From assembly GCA_900543175.1 (NCBI GenBank), contig UQQO01000007.1, positions 1 through 34,069 on the forward strand: DNA of 34,069 nt. The letters are read 5' to 3'. The notes under the pieces are model-generated. The model was not told where the DNA came from. It saw nothing but the letters and a program-made list of their open reading frames with translations, and searched no databases. This DNA comes from an uncultured Fusobacterium sp. (lineage in GTDB: Bacteria; Fusobacteriota; Fusobacteriia; Fusobacteriales; Fusobacteriaceae). How positions within the stretch are numbered: position 1 is the first letter of the stretch; each line of letters starts with the position of its first letter. Positions 1 to 7,972 of the stretch are shown in pieces. The position numbers and the translations under genes were made by a program.

Positions 1-62
<62 letters not shown>

Positions 63-195
63 CTATTTTACTCAGTTGCATAACTGATATTTACACCAAT
101 TTATTGTTTGTTGATTTTTATCATCTTTCTCTATTCTGTTGCTAATGTCCTTTTTTTTACTTTTTTCTTTCGTTCCGCTTTCCTGCGGTACATTG

Positions 196-227
196 ATTAT
201 AATATCACAAAATTTAGATTTCGTCAA
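196..227 (-). promoter_or_regulatory. Promoter of the left rRNA operon
   Basis: On the minus strand a -35 box TTGACG (222-227) lies 17 nt from TATTAT (199-204); an overlapping TATAAT (196-201) is at 20 nt. A/T-rich UP-like sequence lies upstream, overlapping the tail of the RNase P RNA terminator. The predicted start is near 190, giving a leader of about 130 nt before 16S. The leader begins with a GC-rich hairpin (CCGC/GCGG arms, about 170-188) and contains a small TCAGTT/AACTGA hairpin (72-87). I did not find a clear boxA antitermination sequence. Confidence 0.6.
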
Positions 228-255
228 TAACTTTTTTTATTTTTTAAAGAAAAAA

Positions 256-596
256 AGTAAAGGCATTAAATAAGCCGAGTTTTGTATGTGCTGATCATTT
301 ATCTAATCCTATAATTGCTTATAGTTTCTAGCAACTTACCCTGAAAGCTGGACGAGCAGCCCTTAACCTTTCCTATTTAGTCTTGCTCCAGAGGGGGTTT
401 ACCAAGCTTTCTTAGTCTCCTAAGAAACTGGTGGTCTCTTACACCACCTTTTCACCCTTACCATAATGGCGGTCTATTTTCTGTGGCACTTTCCTTAAAG
501 TTACCTTTAGCAGCCGTTAGCTGCCCTCTTGCTCTGCGGAGCTCGGACTTTCCTCTCCTTGTTTTACCAAGCAGCGATCAACTTTAATACCTTTTA
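256..596 (-). ncRNA. rnpB: RNase P RNA (type A)
   Basis: This is the catalytic RNA of ribonuclease P, which matures tRNA 5' ends. Minus-strand blocks typical of bacterial RNase P RNA are present in order: GAGGAAAGTCCGAGCTCC, ACAGAAAATAGACCGCC, GGTAAGGGTGAAAAGGTG, GGTAAACCCC near GGAGCAAGACTAAATAGG, then TAGATAAATGA and AACTCGGCTTA. The ends pair as helix P1 (583-594 with 259-270, one G-U pair). A T-rich tract just beyond P1 (about 245-258) probably ends transcription. The 5' end lies about 6 nt past the stop codon of the preceding gene and I see no convincing own promoter, so it may be processed from the dnaG-rpoD transcript. Confidence 0.96.
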
Positions 597-601
597 TTTA
601 C

Positions 602-1171
602 TTATCTATTTTTTTCTTTTAATTCTTTTCTCTTCTTTTGAATTGAAAGTACTCTTATTATAATACCAAAAATTACAAAAAATGCAATAGCTATACCACC
701 AAAAATATTAAATTTTTCATTTTTTGTAACTTCTTCCTCAATAACTATTGGTTCTTCTATCTTTATTTTATCTAAAATTCCATCTATTCCTTCTAAAACT
801 TCTATTGAATATTTTCCAATCTCCCCTTTAGAAAGTGCTTCTTCAGCATTGTTTAAAATCAGATTTATATCCTCTTGATACTCCTCTACATCAATATCTC
901 TAGAAAAATTTAATTCTATTTTCCCTTTACTATTTTCCTCTTTTTTTATATTAAGAATTATAACTTTTTCTGGATCTGCTACACTAAATCCCTCTTCATA
1001 TGGAAGAGTATTAACATGTATATGAAGCTTTCTTTTATCTTCTAGTTCTGTTATTTTTTGTTCTACACTAACTTTTTCCTCTTCTGAAAAAAGTTTTAAA
1101 GTATCGTTAACCCCTGCATAAGAGTTTCCAATCATCACACTTAACCCAATTACTATTAAAAGTTTTTTCAC
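602..1171 (-). CDS. TPM-domain-like membrane-anchored protein
   Basis: A 189-residue protein of uncertain function. Residues 1-19 are a signal peptide ending SYA. Residues about 25-135 resemble the TPM (YgcG/TLP18.3) fold: an opening helix with FSEEEKVSVEQKITELE, a strand block IHVNTLP, then VIILNIKKEE and a GKYSIEVLEGIDGI helix. A single membrane segment follows at about 156-177 with a basic tail, so the domain should face the periplasm. TPM proteins are linked to photosystem repair or acid phosphatase activity in other groups, and neither can be transferred here. The start is GTG, placed 6 nt after an AAGGAG site. It lies 10 nt after the Nif3-family gene and just before rnpB. Assignment is by pattern only. 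Confidence 0.7.
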   Translation of the reverse strand: MKKLLIVIGLSVMIGNSYAGVNDTLKLFSEEEKVSVEQKITELEDKRKLHIHVNTLPYEEGFSVADPEKVIILNIKKEENSKGKIELNFSRDIDVEEYQEDINLILNNAEEALSKGEIGKYSIEVLEGIDGILDKIKIEEPIVIEEEVTKNEKFNIFGGIAIAFFVIFGIIIRVLSIQKKRKELKEKNR

Positions 1172-1181
1172 TCTTTACTCC

Positions 1182-1967
1182 TTAATATATTTCAAAAACA
1201 GGTCCATCATTAAAAGTTATAACCTCAATGCCCATTCCCTCTATATCTTTTCTTAATAGTTCTACAAAACAATTTTCACTTTCAAAGTGCCCAATATCAA
1301 AAACGTTTATTCCTGCTTCTTTGGCATCCAAGGCATCATGATACCCTATATCTCCAGTTATAAATAGATCTGCTCCCAAGGATTTAACCTTTCTCCAATA
1401 ACTCATACCAGAACCATTTATTAAAGCAACTTTTTTTATTATTTTCTCTCTATTTTCACTAATTATTCTTATATTTTTTATCTTTAGACTGTTTTTAACA
1501 AAAGTTGCATATTCATCTATATTCATCTCTTTTGAAAGTGTATATAATCTTCCTATTCCAACTTCATTATCAAACTCATTTACATCAATAACCTTTGAGT
1601 TTTCTACTTCTAATAAATTTAAAATATAATCATTTAACCCATCTTTAGATGAATCTAAGTTTGTATGCATAGCATATAGAGATTTGTTATTCTCTATAAG
1701 CTTTATTATCTTTCTTCCTAAATTATCCATTGTTGTTATAGTTTTTACTGGCTTAAAAATCATAGGATGATGTGTAATTATTAAATCTGCACTATTCTTT
1801 ATAGCATTTTCAATAACCTTATCTGTAGTATCAAGTGAAAGTTGAACTTTTCTCACCTCTTGATTTAATTTCCCAACAATCAATCCTACATTATCCCAAC
1901 TTTCTGCATTTGCTTTAGGATATTTTTTTTCTAAATTTCCAATTATATCTTTGACTTTTAAAATCAT
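1182..1967 (-). CDS. Nif3-like dinuclear metal-center protein
   Basis: A 261-residue member of the Nif3/YqfO (NIF3, DUF34) family, which forms toroidal hexamers with two metal ions per subunit; the cellular role is unsettled despite the name GTP cyclohydrolase 1 type 2 homolog. Seen in the sequence: ESWDNVGLIVG near the start, the metal motif ITHHPMIFKP (about 64-73), MHTNLDSSKDGLN (about 99-111), and the C-terminal metal motif DIGYHDALDA with GHFESE. It is the short form without the central PII/CutA-like insert of B. subtilis YqfO. Its ATG overlaps the stop of the sigma-like gene (ATGA), so the two are probably translationally coupled. In Firmicutes the same family follows rpoD with trmK between, and here the sigma-like gene occupies that place. 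Confidence 0.93.
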   Translation of the reverse strand: MILKVKDIIGNLEKKYPKANAESWDNVGLIVGKLNQEVRKVQLSLDTTDKVIENAIKNSADLIITHHPMIFKPVKTITTMDNLGRKIIKLIENNKSLYAMHTNLDSSKDGLNDYILNLLEVENSKVIDVNEFDNEVGIGRLYTLSKEMNIDEYATFVKNSLKIKNIRIISENREKIIKKVALINGSGMSYWRKVKSLGADLFITGDIGYHDALDAKEAGINVFDIGHFESENCFVELLRKDIEGMGIEVITFNDGPVFEIY

Positions 1968-2812
1968 AGAGCTATCTTCCCTTCAACAGTAGATAGAATT
2001 AAAAGAGCCTCTTGGAAAAGAGTTTCTCCTTGCCCTTTTTCCAATCCTAATTTTTCCTCTATCTCATATATAGAGTGTCTCTTATCTTTTCCAAATCCAA
2101 AGTAAAGATTTAATATCTCTATATGTCTTAAACTTAATCTATTGTTTAAATTAAAGAAATTTATTTTTTTACTAACTAATTTTTCTCTCTTCTCTATAGC
2201 TTCAATACTTGGTAGAAGATCTTCCTCTTTTAAATAAACCTCTCCATGTTCATGCTCCTCTTCATGCTCATGATGATGTTCTTTTCCAAAATTCTCTTTT
2301 TTAGTTTTAAAATAATTCATAAACTCATATTTTATATCTTCCACTTTATTTTGAATAAACATAACCATCTCTTTTATTATCCAAAATCTACAATAATTTT
2401 TAAACTCTCCATCTTCCTCTACATTATAATTTGATATAGCTTTCATAAGTCCAACTGTTCCCTCTTGAACAATATCCATATAGGCTATTCCATCTCTAAT
2501 ATAGTTAAAAGCTATTGAAGCTACCTCTCCTAAATATTTTATTACAATCTCTTCACTATCTTCAATATTTTTTAGTTGCTCTTTTTCCTTCTCTTCACTT
2601 ATAACTTCTAAATTAGCTATCTCATCAAGATAATCTATAACAGTTTCCTCTGTAAACTCTTCCATATCTTCTAGCTCTTTTAATTTTATATTTTCAACAG
2701 CAACTTCAACTTCTAAATCTCTGTTTTCCTTTAAAAACTCTTTAAACTTTTCATCTTCAGAATATTTCTCTATTATCAGTTTTTCTAAATCCTTTAACTT
2801 TATACTTTTCAT
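1964..2812 (-). CDS. Degenerate sigma-70-like protein with histidine-rich linker
   Basis: A 282-residue divergent relative of the primary sigma factor encoded directly after rpoD. Residues about 57-95 match sigma region 1.2 (IDYLDEIA...). Residues about 90-156 match region 2, and DIVQEGTVGLMKAI parallels RpoD's core-binding helix [14 protein letters not shown]. The promoter-reading part has changed: Rpo[12 protein letters not shown] becomes YCRFWIIKEMV, losing the Gln and Thr that contact the -10 element. Region 3 is replaced by a linker with six His and five Glu between 179 and 189. Residues 225-274 look like region 4, but the recognition helix RERIRQIE is not kept. A GTG 12 nt upstream is in frame, but GGAGGA within it is the ribosome binding site for the ATG at 2812. 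I infer core-polymerase binding without normal promoter recognition; metal sensing is speculation. Confidence 0.75.
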   Translation of the reverse strand: MKSIKLKDLEKLIIEKYSEDEKFKEFLKENRDLEVEVAVENIKLKELEDMEEFTEETVIDYLDEIANLEVISEEKEKEQLKNIEDSEEIVIKYLGEVASIAFNYIRDGIAYMDIVQEGTVGLMKAISNYNVEEDGEFKNYCRFWIIKEMVMFIQNKVEDIKYEFMNYFKTKKENFGKEHHHEHEEEHEHGEVYLKEEDLLPSIEAIEKREKLVSKKINFFNLNNRLSLRHIEILNLYFGFGKDKRHSIYEIEEKLGLEKGQGETLFQEALLILSTVEGKIAL

Positions 2813-2830
2813 TTTATCCTCCACTAAAGA

Positions 2831-2855
2831 AATAGGAGCAATAAATGCTCCTATT
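2831..2855 (-). terminator. Hairpin between rpoD and the sigma-like gene (weak terminator?)
   Basis: A perfect 10-bp stem (AATAGGAGCA with TGCTCCTATT) and a 5-nt loop lie 5 nt after the rpoD stop. The following tract is only TCTTTAG, so it would be a weak terminator. It could reduce transcription into the sigma-like gene or protect the rpoD mRNA 3' end. Confidence 0.5.
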
Positions 2856-2859
2856 CCCC

Positions 2860-4137
2860 TTATACTTTAAAATCCTCTAATTTTTTTCTTCTACTTGGAT
2901 GTCTTAATTTTCTTAGAGCTTTTACCTCTATCTGTCTAATTCTCTCTCTTGTTACTTTAAATATTTTTCCAACTTCTTCTAAAGTCTTAGGAGAACCATC
3001 ATCCAATCCATATCTATATCTTAAAACTCTCTCTTCTCTACTACTTAATGTATTTAATACCCCATCAAGTTGCTCTCTCAATAGAGATCTATTAGTTAAT
3101 TCATATGGATTTAGCATTTTTTGATCCTCAACAAAATCTCCAAGTTCACTGTCCTCTTCACTTCCTACTGGAGTCTCTAACGAGATAGGATCTTGGTTCA
3201 TCTCTTGTATAGCTTTTACCTTTTCAACTTCCATTCCTAATCTTTCAGCTAGTACTTCTGGAGTTGCATCTTTTCCAGTTTCTTGAAGATAAATTCTAGC
3301 TTCTTTCTTAATTTTGTTAATAGTTTCTATCATATGAACTGGTATTCTAATTGTTCTACCTTGATCTGCAATAGCTCTTGTTATAGCTTGTCTTATCCAC
3401 CATGTTGCATATGTTGAGAATTTATACCCTTTAGTATATTCAAACTTCTCAACAGCTTTCATAAGACCTATATTCCCCTCTTGAATTAGATCCAATAATT
3501 TTAAACCTCTGTTAGTATGTTTTTTAGCAATACTTACAACAAGTCTTAGGTTAGCTTCAACTAATTGTTTTTGTGCCCAATCGTCACCTTCTAAAGCTCT
3601 TTTAGCATACTCAAGCTCCTCGTCGTGACTTAATAGAGGGATCTGTCCAATCTCTCTCAAATACATTTTTATAGGCTCATCAACTTTCATATCTCCAGAT
3701 AGATTAAACAGATCATCACTTATCAACTCATCTTCACTGATCTCTTCTAACTCTTCAGGGTTAAAGTGATCAAAATCATCTAAATCATCCACTCTATCAT
3801 CAATAAAATCATCTATGTCATCATCTTCTGGAAAATCATCTTTTTCTATTACTTTTATCTCTTCTTCTTCTGGAGCTGGTACTGGTTTTGCCTTTGCTTT
3901 AGACTTAGATTTTTCTTTTGTTTTTAAAGCAGTTACTAATTTTTTCTCTCTATCTAGATCTTCTTTTCTAACGATTTTTATTCCCTGTTCCATCATTCCA
4001 GTTATCAATTGCTCTATTTTATCAACTGGAAAATCACTCTTTAGCTCATCATTTATCTCTTCATAAGTTATACACTTATTTTCCATAGCTTTTCTGACTA
4101 AAGAAAGAACTTTTTCGTTTTTTATAAAATCCCTCAT
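2860..4137 (-). CDS. rpoD: RNA polymerase primary sigma factor RpoD (SigA)
   Basis: The 425-residue housekeeping sigma factor. An N-terminal region 1.1-like helical domain is followed by a Lys/Ala/Pro stretch and a long acidic segment (about 92-150). Region 1.2 is [12 protein letters not shown]. Region 2 contains [17 protein letters not shown], the core-binding helix [17 protein letters not shown] and the -10-melting helix [17 protein letters not shown]. Region 3 includes TIRIPVHM. Region 4 ends with the -35 helix-turn-helix [20 protein letters not shown]. All promoter-reading residues are intact, unlike in the neighbouring paralog. It has a GGAGGC site and starts 23 nt after dnaG, giving the classic dnaG-rpoD pairing. 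Consensus TTGACA/TATAAT promoters in the window fit this factor. Confidence 0.98.
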   Translation of the reverse strand: MRDFIKNEKVLSLVRKAMENKCITYEEINDELKSDFPVDKIEQLITGMMEQGIKIVRKEDLDREKKLVTALKTKEKSKSKAKAKPVPAPEEEEIKVIEKDDFPEDDDIDDFIDDRVDDLDDFDHFNPEELEEISEDELISDDLFNLSGDMKVDEPIKMYLREIGQIPLLSHDEELEYAKRALEGDDWAQKQLVEANLRLVVSIAKKHTNRGLKLLDLIQEGNIGLMKAVEKFEYTKGYKFSTYATWWIRQAITRAIADQGRTIRIPVHMIETINKIKKEARIYLQETGKDATPEVLAERLGMEVEKVKAIQEMNQDPISLETPVGSEEDSELGDFVEDQKMLNPYELTNRSLLREQLDGVLNTLSSREERVLRYRYGLDDGSPKTLEEVGKIFKVTRERIRQIEVKALRKLRHPSRRKKLEDFKV

Positions 4138-4160
4138 TATCTGAAGCCTCCTCTAAAAAT

Positions 4161-5939
4161 TTATAGATTAATTATTTCTTCATACTCTTTATATATATCC
4201 AATACTTTAGAGAAATTTCCTGCCCTGCTTAACTGCATCTCTATACTCTTTATCTTCATAAAACGGCTTAAATTCTCTCTATTTTTCATCTGTTCCTTTA
4301 TCTCTATTCTAAACCATGAAACAAAAATCTCTTCTAACAGCCTTTGTGTCTTTTCTTCATCAGAAAAATCATTTATTGCTAAACAAACAACTATTTCCCA
4401 CTCTTCAGTTTCAGATTTTGTTAATTCTATCTCATCTTTTATCTCTTTTATAAGATCTCTTATATTCTCTCCATTTTGCATGATATATGAAAAAACTTTT
4501 TTAGTAAGTGATCCTCTTATATCTTTGTTTTTAAAGTATTGAAAGTAATTTTTATCCTTAACTATTAAGGCTAAAGTTAGCTCTTCTAACAACGGAGCTG
4601 CTGCTTCTCTTATAAAATTATTACTCTCTTTTACCTCTTCAAATTTTCTAGTTCTCTTTTTATTTTTGTCTATAAGAGTTTCTTTTAAAATATCTTTTTC
4701 TATATCTAATTGTTTTGATAATTTATCTAAATATAAACTTTTTTCTAAATCGGTTTCTATGCATTGAAAGAATTCTTTAAATCTATTTATAAAGTTTTGT
4801 TTTGACATTAAATTACTCAAGTCATATTCTCTTGAATAATATTTAAATAAAAAATCAAATATCTCCACAGAACTTTTTACAGACTTTAAAAACTCTTCCT
4901 TCCCATAAGCCTTTAAAAATTCATCAGGATCCTTCGCTCCCTCAAGAACTAATACTCTAATATTAAATCCTAAAGATTTTAATATCAACCCTGCTCTCTC
5001 TGTTGCAGATTGCCCAGGAGCATCAGAGTCAAAAGCTAGTATTACATTTGAAGTATATCTCTTTAAAAGTTTCCCTTGATCCTCTGTAAGAGCTGTTCCT
5101 AAAGGTGCCAATGCTACATCAAAACCATAGAGGTAACCAGATAGAACATCCATATACCCTTCCATCAGCATAGCATAATTTTTTTTCTTAATTATACTGC
5201 TTCTTTCTAGTCCATATAGATTTCTTCCCTTTTTAAATATAGGGGTATCTGGGGAGTTTATATATTTAGGTATCTCCTTATCCTTTTCAAGAGTTCTTCC
5301 CCCAAAAGCTATAACCTTTCCAGAAGTTGAATAAATAGGAAAAATTATCCTATTTCTAAAAGCATCATACTGACCTTTTTCACTCTCTTTCACTAACCCA
5401 AGAGCTATTATATCATTTAAACTATGTCCCTTGTTTATAAGGTAATCATTTAACTCACTCCATCTATTTGGAGCAAATCCCAATCTATTTTCTTTTATAA
5501 TTTTGGGATTTATCTTTCTTCCTGCTAAATACTCTAAAGCCTCTCTTCCAGAATTGGTAAATATACTCTCTTGGAAAAAAGTGTGAGCATCTTCCATTAT
5601 CTTATAATATTTTTCAAGATTTTCATTTTCTCTAGAATCTTCTCTTATTCCTTTTATAGGAATACTATATTTCTTAGACAGTTCCTCTACTGCTTCAGAA
5701 AAACTTATTTTTTTATATTTAGAATAAAATGTTACTGGGTTTCCACCTGCTCCACATACGAAACATTTACAAATATTTTTACTTGGATTTACCATAAAAG
5801 ATGGTGTAGTGTCTGGATGAAATGGACACAACCCTTTATAACTAGAACCTGATTTTTTTAACTCAACAAACTCTCCAACTACCTCTTCAATTCTTAAACT
5901 CTCAATAAGCATATCTATGTCTTCTGTTTTATATTTCAT
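4161..5939 (-). CDS. dnaG: DNA primase
   Basis: The 592-residue primase that makes RNA primers at the replication fork. The N-terminal CHC2 zinc ribbon is C38, H41, C59, C62 (LCPFHPD... CKCFVCGAGG). The catalytic core follows, with the TOPRIM parts MLMEGYMDVLSGY and ILAFDSDAPGQSA. The C-terminal part (about 430-592) is divergent, as is usual for the helicase-binding domain. The ATG at 5939 is directly preceded in frame by TAG, so no longer form is possible. Notably there is no Shine-Dalgarno sequence before it: the 14 nt between a small upstream ORF's stop and this ATG are AT-rich. The ATG at codon 10 is an alternative start but also lacks a good site. It heads the dnaG-rpoD group with a promoter at 6059-6087. 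Confidence 0.97.
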   Translation of the reverse strand: MKYKTEDIDMLIESLRIEEVVGEFVELKKSGSSYKGLCPFHPDTTPSFMVNPSKNICKCFVCGAGGNPVTFYSKYKKISFSEAVEELSKKYSIPIKGIREDSRENENLEKYYKIMEDAHTFFQESIFTNSGREALEYLAGRKINPKIIKENRLGFAPNRWSELNDYLINKGHSLNDIIALGLVKESEKGQYDAFRNRIIFPIYSTSGKVIAFGGRTLEKDKEIPKYINSPDTPIFKKGRNLYGLERSSIIKKKNYAMLMEGYMDVLSGYLYGFDVALAPLGTALTEDQGKLLKRYTSNVILAFDSDAPGQSATERAGLILKSLGFNIRVLVLEGAKDPDEFLKAYGKEEFLKSVKSSVEIFDFLFKYYSREYDLSNLMSKQNFINRFKEFFQCIETDLEKSLYLDKLSKQLDIEKDILKETLIDKNKKRTRKFEEVKESNNFIREAAAPLLEELTLALIVKDKNYFQYFKNKDIRGSLTKKVFSYIMQNGENIRDLIKEIKDEIELTKSETEEWEIVVCLAINDFSDEEKTQRLLEEIFVSWFRIEIKEQMKNRENLSRFMKIKSIEMQLSRAGNFSKVLDIYKEYEEIINL

Positions 5940-5953
5940 CTAAATACAAAAAA

Positions 5954-6016
5954 TTAAAACATATGACATTTTACTTTGATATATTCCTTTAATATGCTTT
6001 TTTTGAGTTTATTCAT
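5954..6016 (-). CDS. Possible 20-codon leader ORF upstream of dnaG
   Basis: An ATG-started ORF of 20 codons, lysine-rich (begins MNKLKKSILK, ends CHMF), with a good AAGGAG site 6 nt upstream (about 6023-6028). It sits between the predicted dnaG promoter and dnaG and ends 14 nt before the dnaG ATG, in a different frame. Since dnaG itself shows no ribosome binding site, ribosomes ending here may reinitiate at dnaG. I do not recognise the peptide. It could also be a chance ORF. Confidence 0.4.
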   Translation of the reverse strand: MNKLKKSILKEYIKVKCHMF

Positions 6017-6058
6017 AATTGGCTCCTTAATGAATTAAAAAAAATTCCGTTATTCTAT

Positions 6059-6087
6059 AGTATAATATATTTTTTGTAAATAATCAA
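6059..6087 (-). promoter_or_regulatory. Predicted dnaG-rpoD operon promoter
   Basis: TTGATT (6082-6087), a 17-nt spacer, then TATACT (6059-6064). The predicted start is near 6052, about 36 nt before the small leader ORF. The box pair lies just past the ppiD terminator, as expected for a new transcription unit. Confidence 0.6.
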
Positions 6088-6110
6088 ATTTTTTACAGTA
6101 AAATACAAAA

Positions 6111-6145
6111 AAGAGAGTAACCTTAGTTTTTAGGTCATTCTCTTT
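6111..6145 (-). terminator. Terminator after the ppiD-like gene
   Basis: On the minus strand GAGAATGACCTA pairs with TAAGGTTACTCTC (one mismatch) around a short A-rich loop, followed by TTTTTTGTATTTT. It lies about 15 nt past the ppiD stop. A-rich sequence on the other side also lets it work in the opposite direction. Confidence 0.8.
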
Positions 6146-6159
6146 TTGTATATAATTCC

Positions 6160-7890
6160 CTAAATAAGCTTTTTCATTTCTTCTTGACTTTGATAATTTA
6201 GATAATCATCTTTGATTTTAGCTTTATTTTCATTGAAATCTGCAGCTTTATATTTTACCTCTTTAACCTTTTCAAAAATAAAGATTGTATCATTTATAAC
6301 TGCTGTTTCTATTTTATTTAAAGGAGCTTTGAAAATAAGCTTTGTAAGATCACTATTATATCCTAGATTTGGAATATATCCAGCATCATTTATATTTGAA
6401 TAAAGTCCACTGTGAAGAACATCTTTATTCTCTTTAGCAAGATCTTCAAATTTAACCTTATTTTCAATTAATTTAGTTTTTAATGCTCCTAGCTCTTTCT
6501 CTTTTTGTTCTAAAGTTTCTTGAGAAATTTTTGGAGTAACTAATATGTGACTAGCTCTAGCTCTCTCTTCCTCATCATTTCTATCAGCTATATAAATTAG
6601 ATGTTGTCCAAATACAGTTTCAACTGGTTCAGGGTATATTTTTCCAACCTCTCCTTCAAATACGGCTTTTTGGAAAGGCTCAACCATATCTTTTTTAGAG
6701 AACCAACCTAAATCTCCACCATTAGAGTTAGGCTCATCAGTGTTTTCTCTTGCCATATCTGCAAAGTTTTCAACTGTTAATTTCTTTAAAAGTTCATTAG
6801 CTTTCTCTTTTGCAGCTGCTTTATCAGCTTCAGAAGGATCAACTTTTAATATTGCAATATAAGCATCTGAGCTTGGGAAAACATCATATGCCATTCTATT
6901 TTTATTAAAGAACTCTTTTAATTGCTCATCAGTAGGATTTAAAGAGTTTTTTATATTTTCAAAAAGCTCTCTATTATACTCAGCAAATTTATAATCTAAT
7001 GGAAGATTTTCATCTACTTTTATTCCTCTAGCAACTGCTTCTTTTGCAAGTTTAAATTGATTATCATAGTATTCTTTACTCAATTCTCTTGCTTTCTCTC
7101 TATCACCATTAGTTAAAAATAGATTTTGTAAAGTTTTTCTTGCCATATCTAAATTTGTAACAACAAATCCATCTGATTCTAATTCAGGTTTTTCAACATA
7201 TGCAGAATACTCATCAGCAATATTATCCAATTTTATCTTATTTCTATATTGCTCTAATAATACTGCATACTCTTCATTACCCTTTATCTCTTTTAACTCT
7301 TTTACTATACTATCTTTAACTTCATCTAACTTTTTCCCGTTAAACATAGTATATTGATTTTCATCATAGAATTCTTTTATTTCATCTTCTGTCGGAACAA
7401 CATTTTCACGAATCTTTTCAAGAGTTTTTGCTACAATAAGATTTTTTTCTAGCTCCTCTTTAAAGCTTTTTCTTGTGTACCCTTGTACTTGTAACATTCT
7501 CTTAAATTGTTCCTTATTTCCAATAGAACTTTCTATTCTATCATATTGTTCACTAACTTCACTTCCAGGGACTTTTACTTTTAAATCATCAGCTATCTTT
7601 AAAGTAATATTCTTATTAATAACTTCATTAAAAGCTATAATGTCAATTAAACTTCTATCTATTTTATCTCCTAAATACTTTGAGTAACCATCAATCATTG
7701 TAGCTTTTGTTCTTTCTACTTCAAGTTTTGATATTTTTTCTCCATCTAATTTAAAAGCATAAGTTGCTCCACCACTACTCATACTTCCTTTAAGGTTCAT
7801 TATTGTTAAATAACTTCCACTTAATACAAATAATATAGTGACAAACCAGATAATAGGTTTCATCTGTTTACGAAATTTTCTAATTGCCAT
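6160..7890 (-). CDS. PpiD/SurA-like peptidyl-prolyl isomerase, membrane anchored
   Basis: A 576-residue envelope chaperone. The start resembles PpiD: a short basic stretch MAIRKFRKQMK, then one membrane segment at about 12-32, placing the rest outside the inner membrane. Residues about 45-170 are a SurA_N-type helical chaperone domain. A parvulin rotamase domain spans about 340-440, with GGDLGWFSKKDMVEPF and the ending FGQHLIYIADR. A second, poorer parvulin-like unit follows with RASHILV. The family helps fold exported and outer-membrane proteins. The start ATG has no adjacent ribosome binding site; the nearest, GGGGAG, is about 31 nt upstream across a hairpin (7900-7920). An in-frame stop upstream of the ATG excludes a longer protein. 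Confidence 0.9.
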   Translation of the reverse strand: MAIRKFRKQMKPIIWFVTILFVLSGSYLTIMNLKGSMSSGGATYAFKLDGEKISKLEVERTKATMIDGYSKYLGDKIDRSLIDIIAFNEVINKNITLKIADDLKVKVPGSEVSEQYDRIESSIGNKEQFKRMLQVQGYTRKSFKEELEKNLIVAKTLEKIRENVVPTEDEIKEFYDENQYTMFNGKKLDEVKDSIVKELKEIKGNEEYAVLLEQYRNKIKLDNIADEYSAYVEKPELESDGFVVTNLDMARKTLQNLFLTNGDREKARELSKEYYDNQFKLAKEAVARGIKVDENLPLDYKFAEYNRELFENIKNSLNPTDEQLKEFFNKNRMAYDVFPSSDAYIAILKVDPSEADKAAAKEKANELLKKLTVENFADMARENTDEPNSNGGDLGWFSKKDMVEPFQKAVFEGEVGKIYPEPVETVFGQHLIYIADRNDEEERARASHILVTPKISQETLEQKEKELGALKTKLIENKVKFEDLAKENKDVLHSGLYSNINDAGYIPNLGYNSDLTKLIFKAPLNKIETAVINDTIFIFEKVKEVKYKAADFNENKAKIKDDYLNYQSQEEMKKLI

Positions 7891-7899
7891 AATTATGTA

Positions 7900-7927
7900 T
7901 TATCAGATATTCTCTGATAAACTCCCC
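7900..7927 (-). promoter_or_regulatory. Hairpin between ribosome binding site and start of the ppiD-like gene
   Basis: GGGGAG (7922-7927) is followed after 1 nt by a 7-bp stem (TTATCAG/CTGATAA) with a 7-nt loop (7900-7920), then 9 nt to the ATG. If folded, the hairpin brings the site to an effective distance of about 10 nt. Confidence 0.45.
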
Positions 7928-7972
7928 TTTCCTTTTTTATGTATAGCTTATATTATTTTCAATTAGTTCTTT

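Noticed and set aside
2246..2434. Plus-strand ORF rich in Met, Leu and Phe
   Set aside because: It is the reverse reading of the sigma-like gene, and its Met/Phe runs are the complement of the His/Glu linker codons. No ribosome binding site supports it.
2813..2824. GTG start for the sigma-like gene
   Set aside because: The GTGGAGGA sequence is itself the ribosome binding site for the ATG at 2812.
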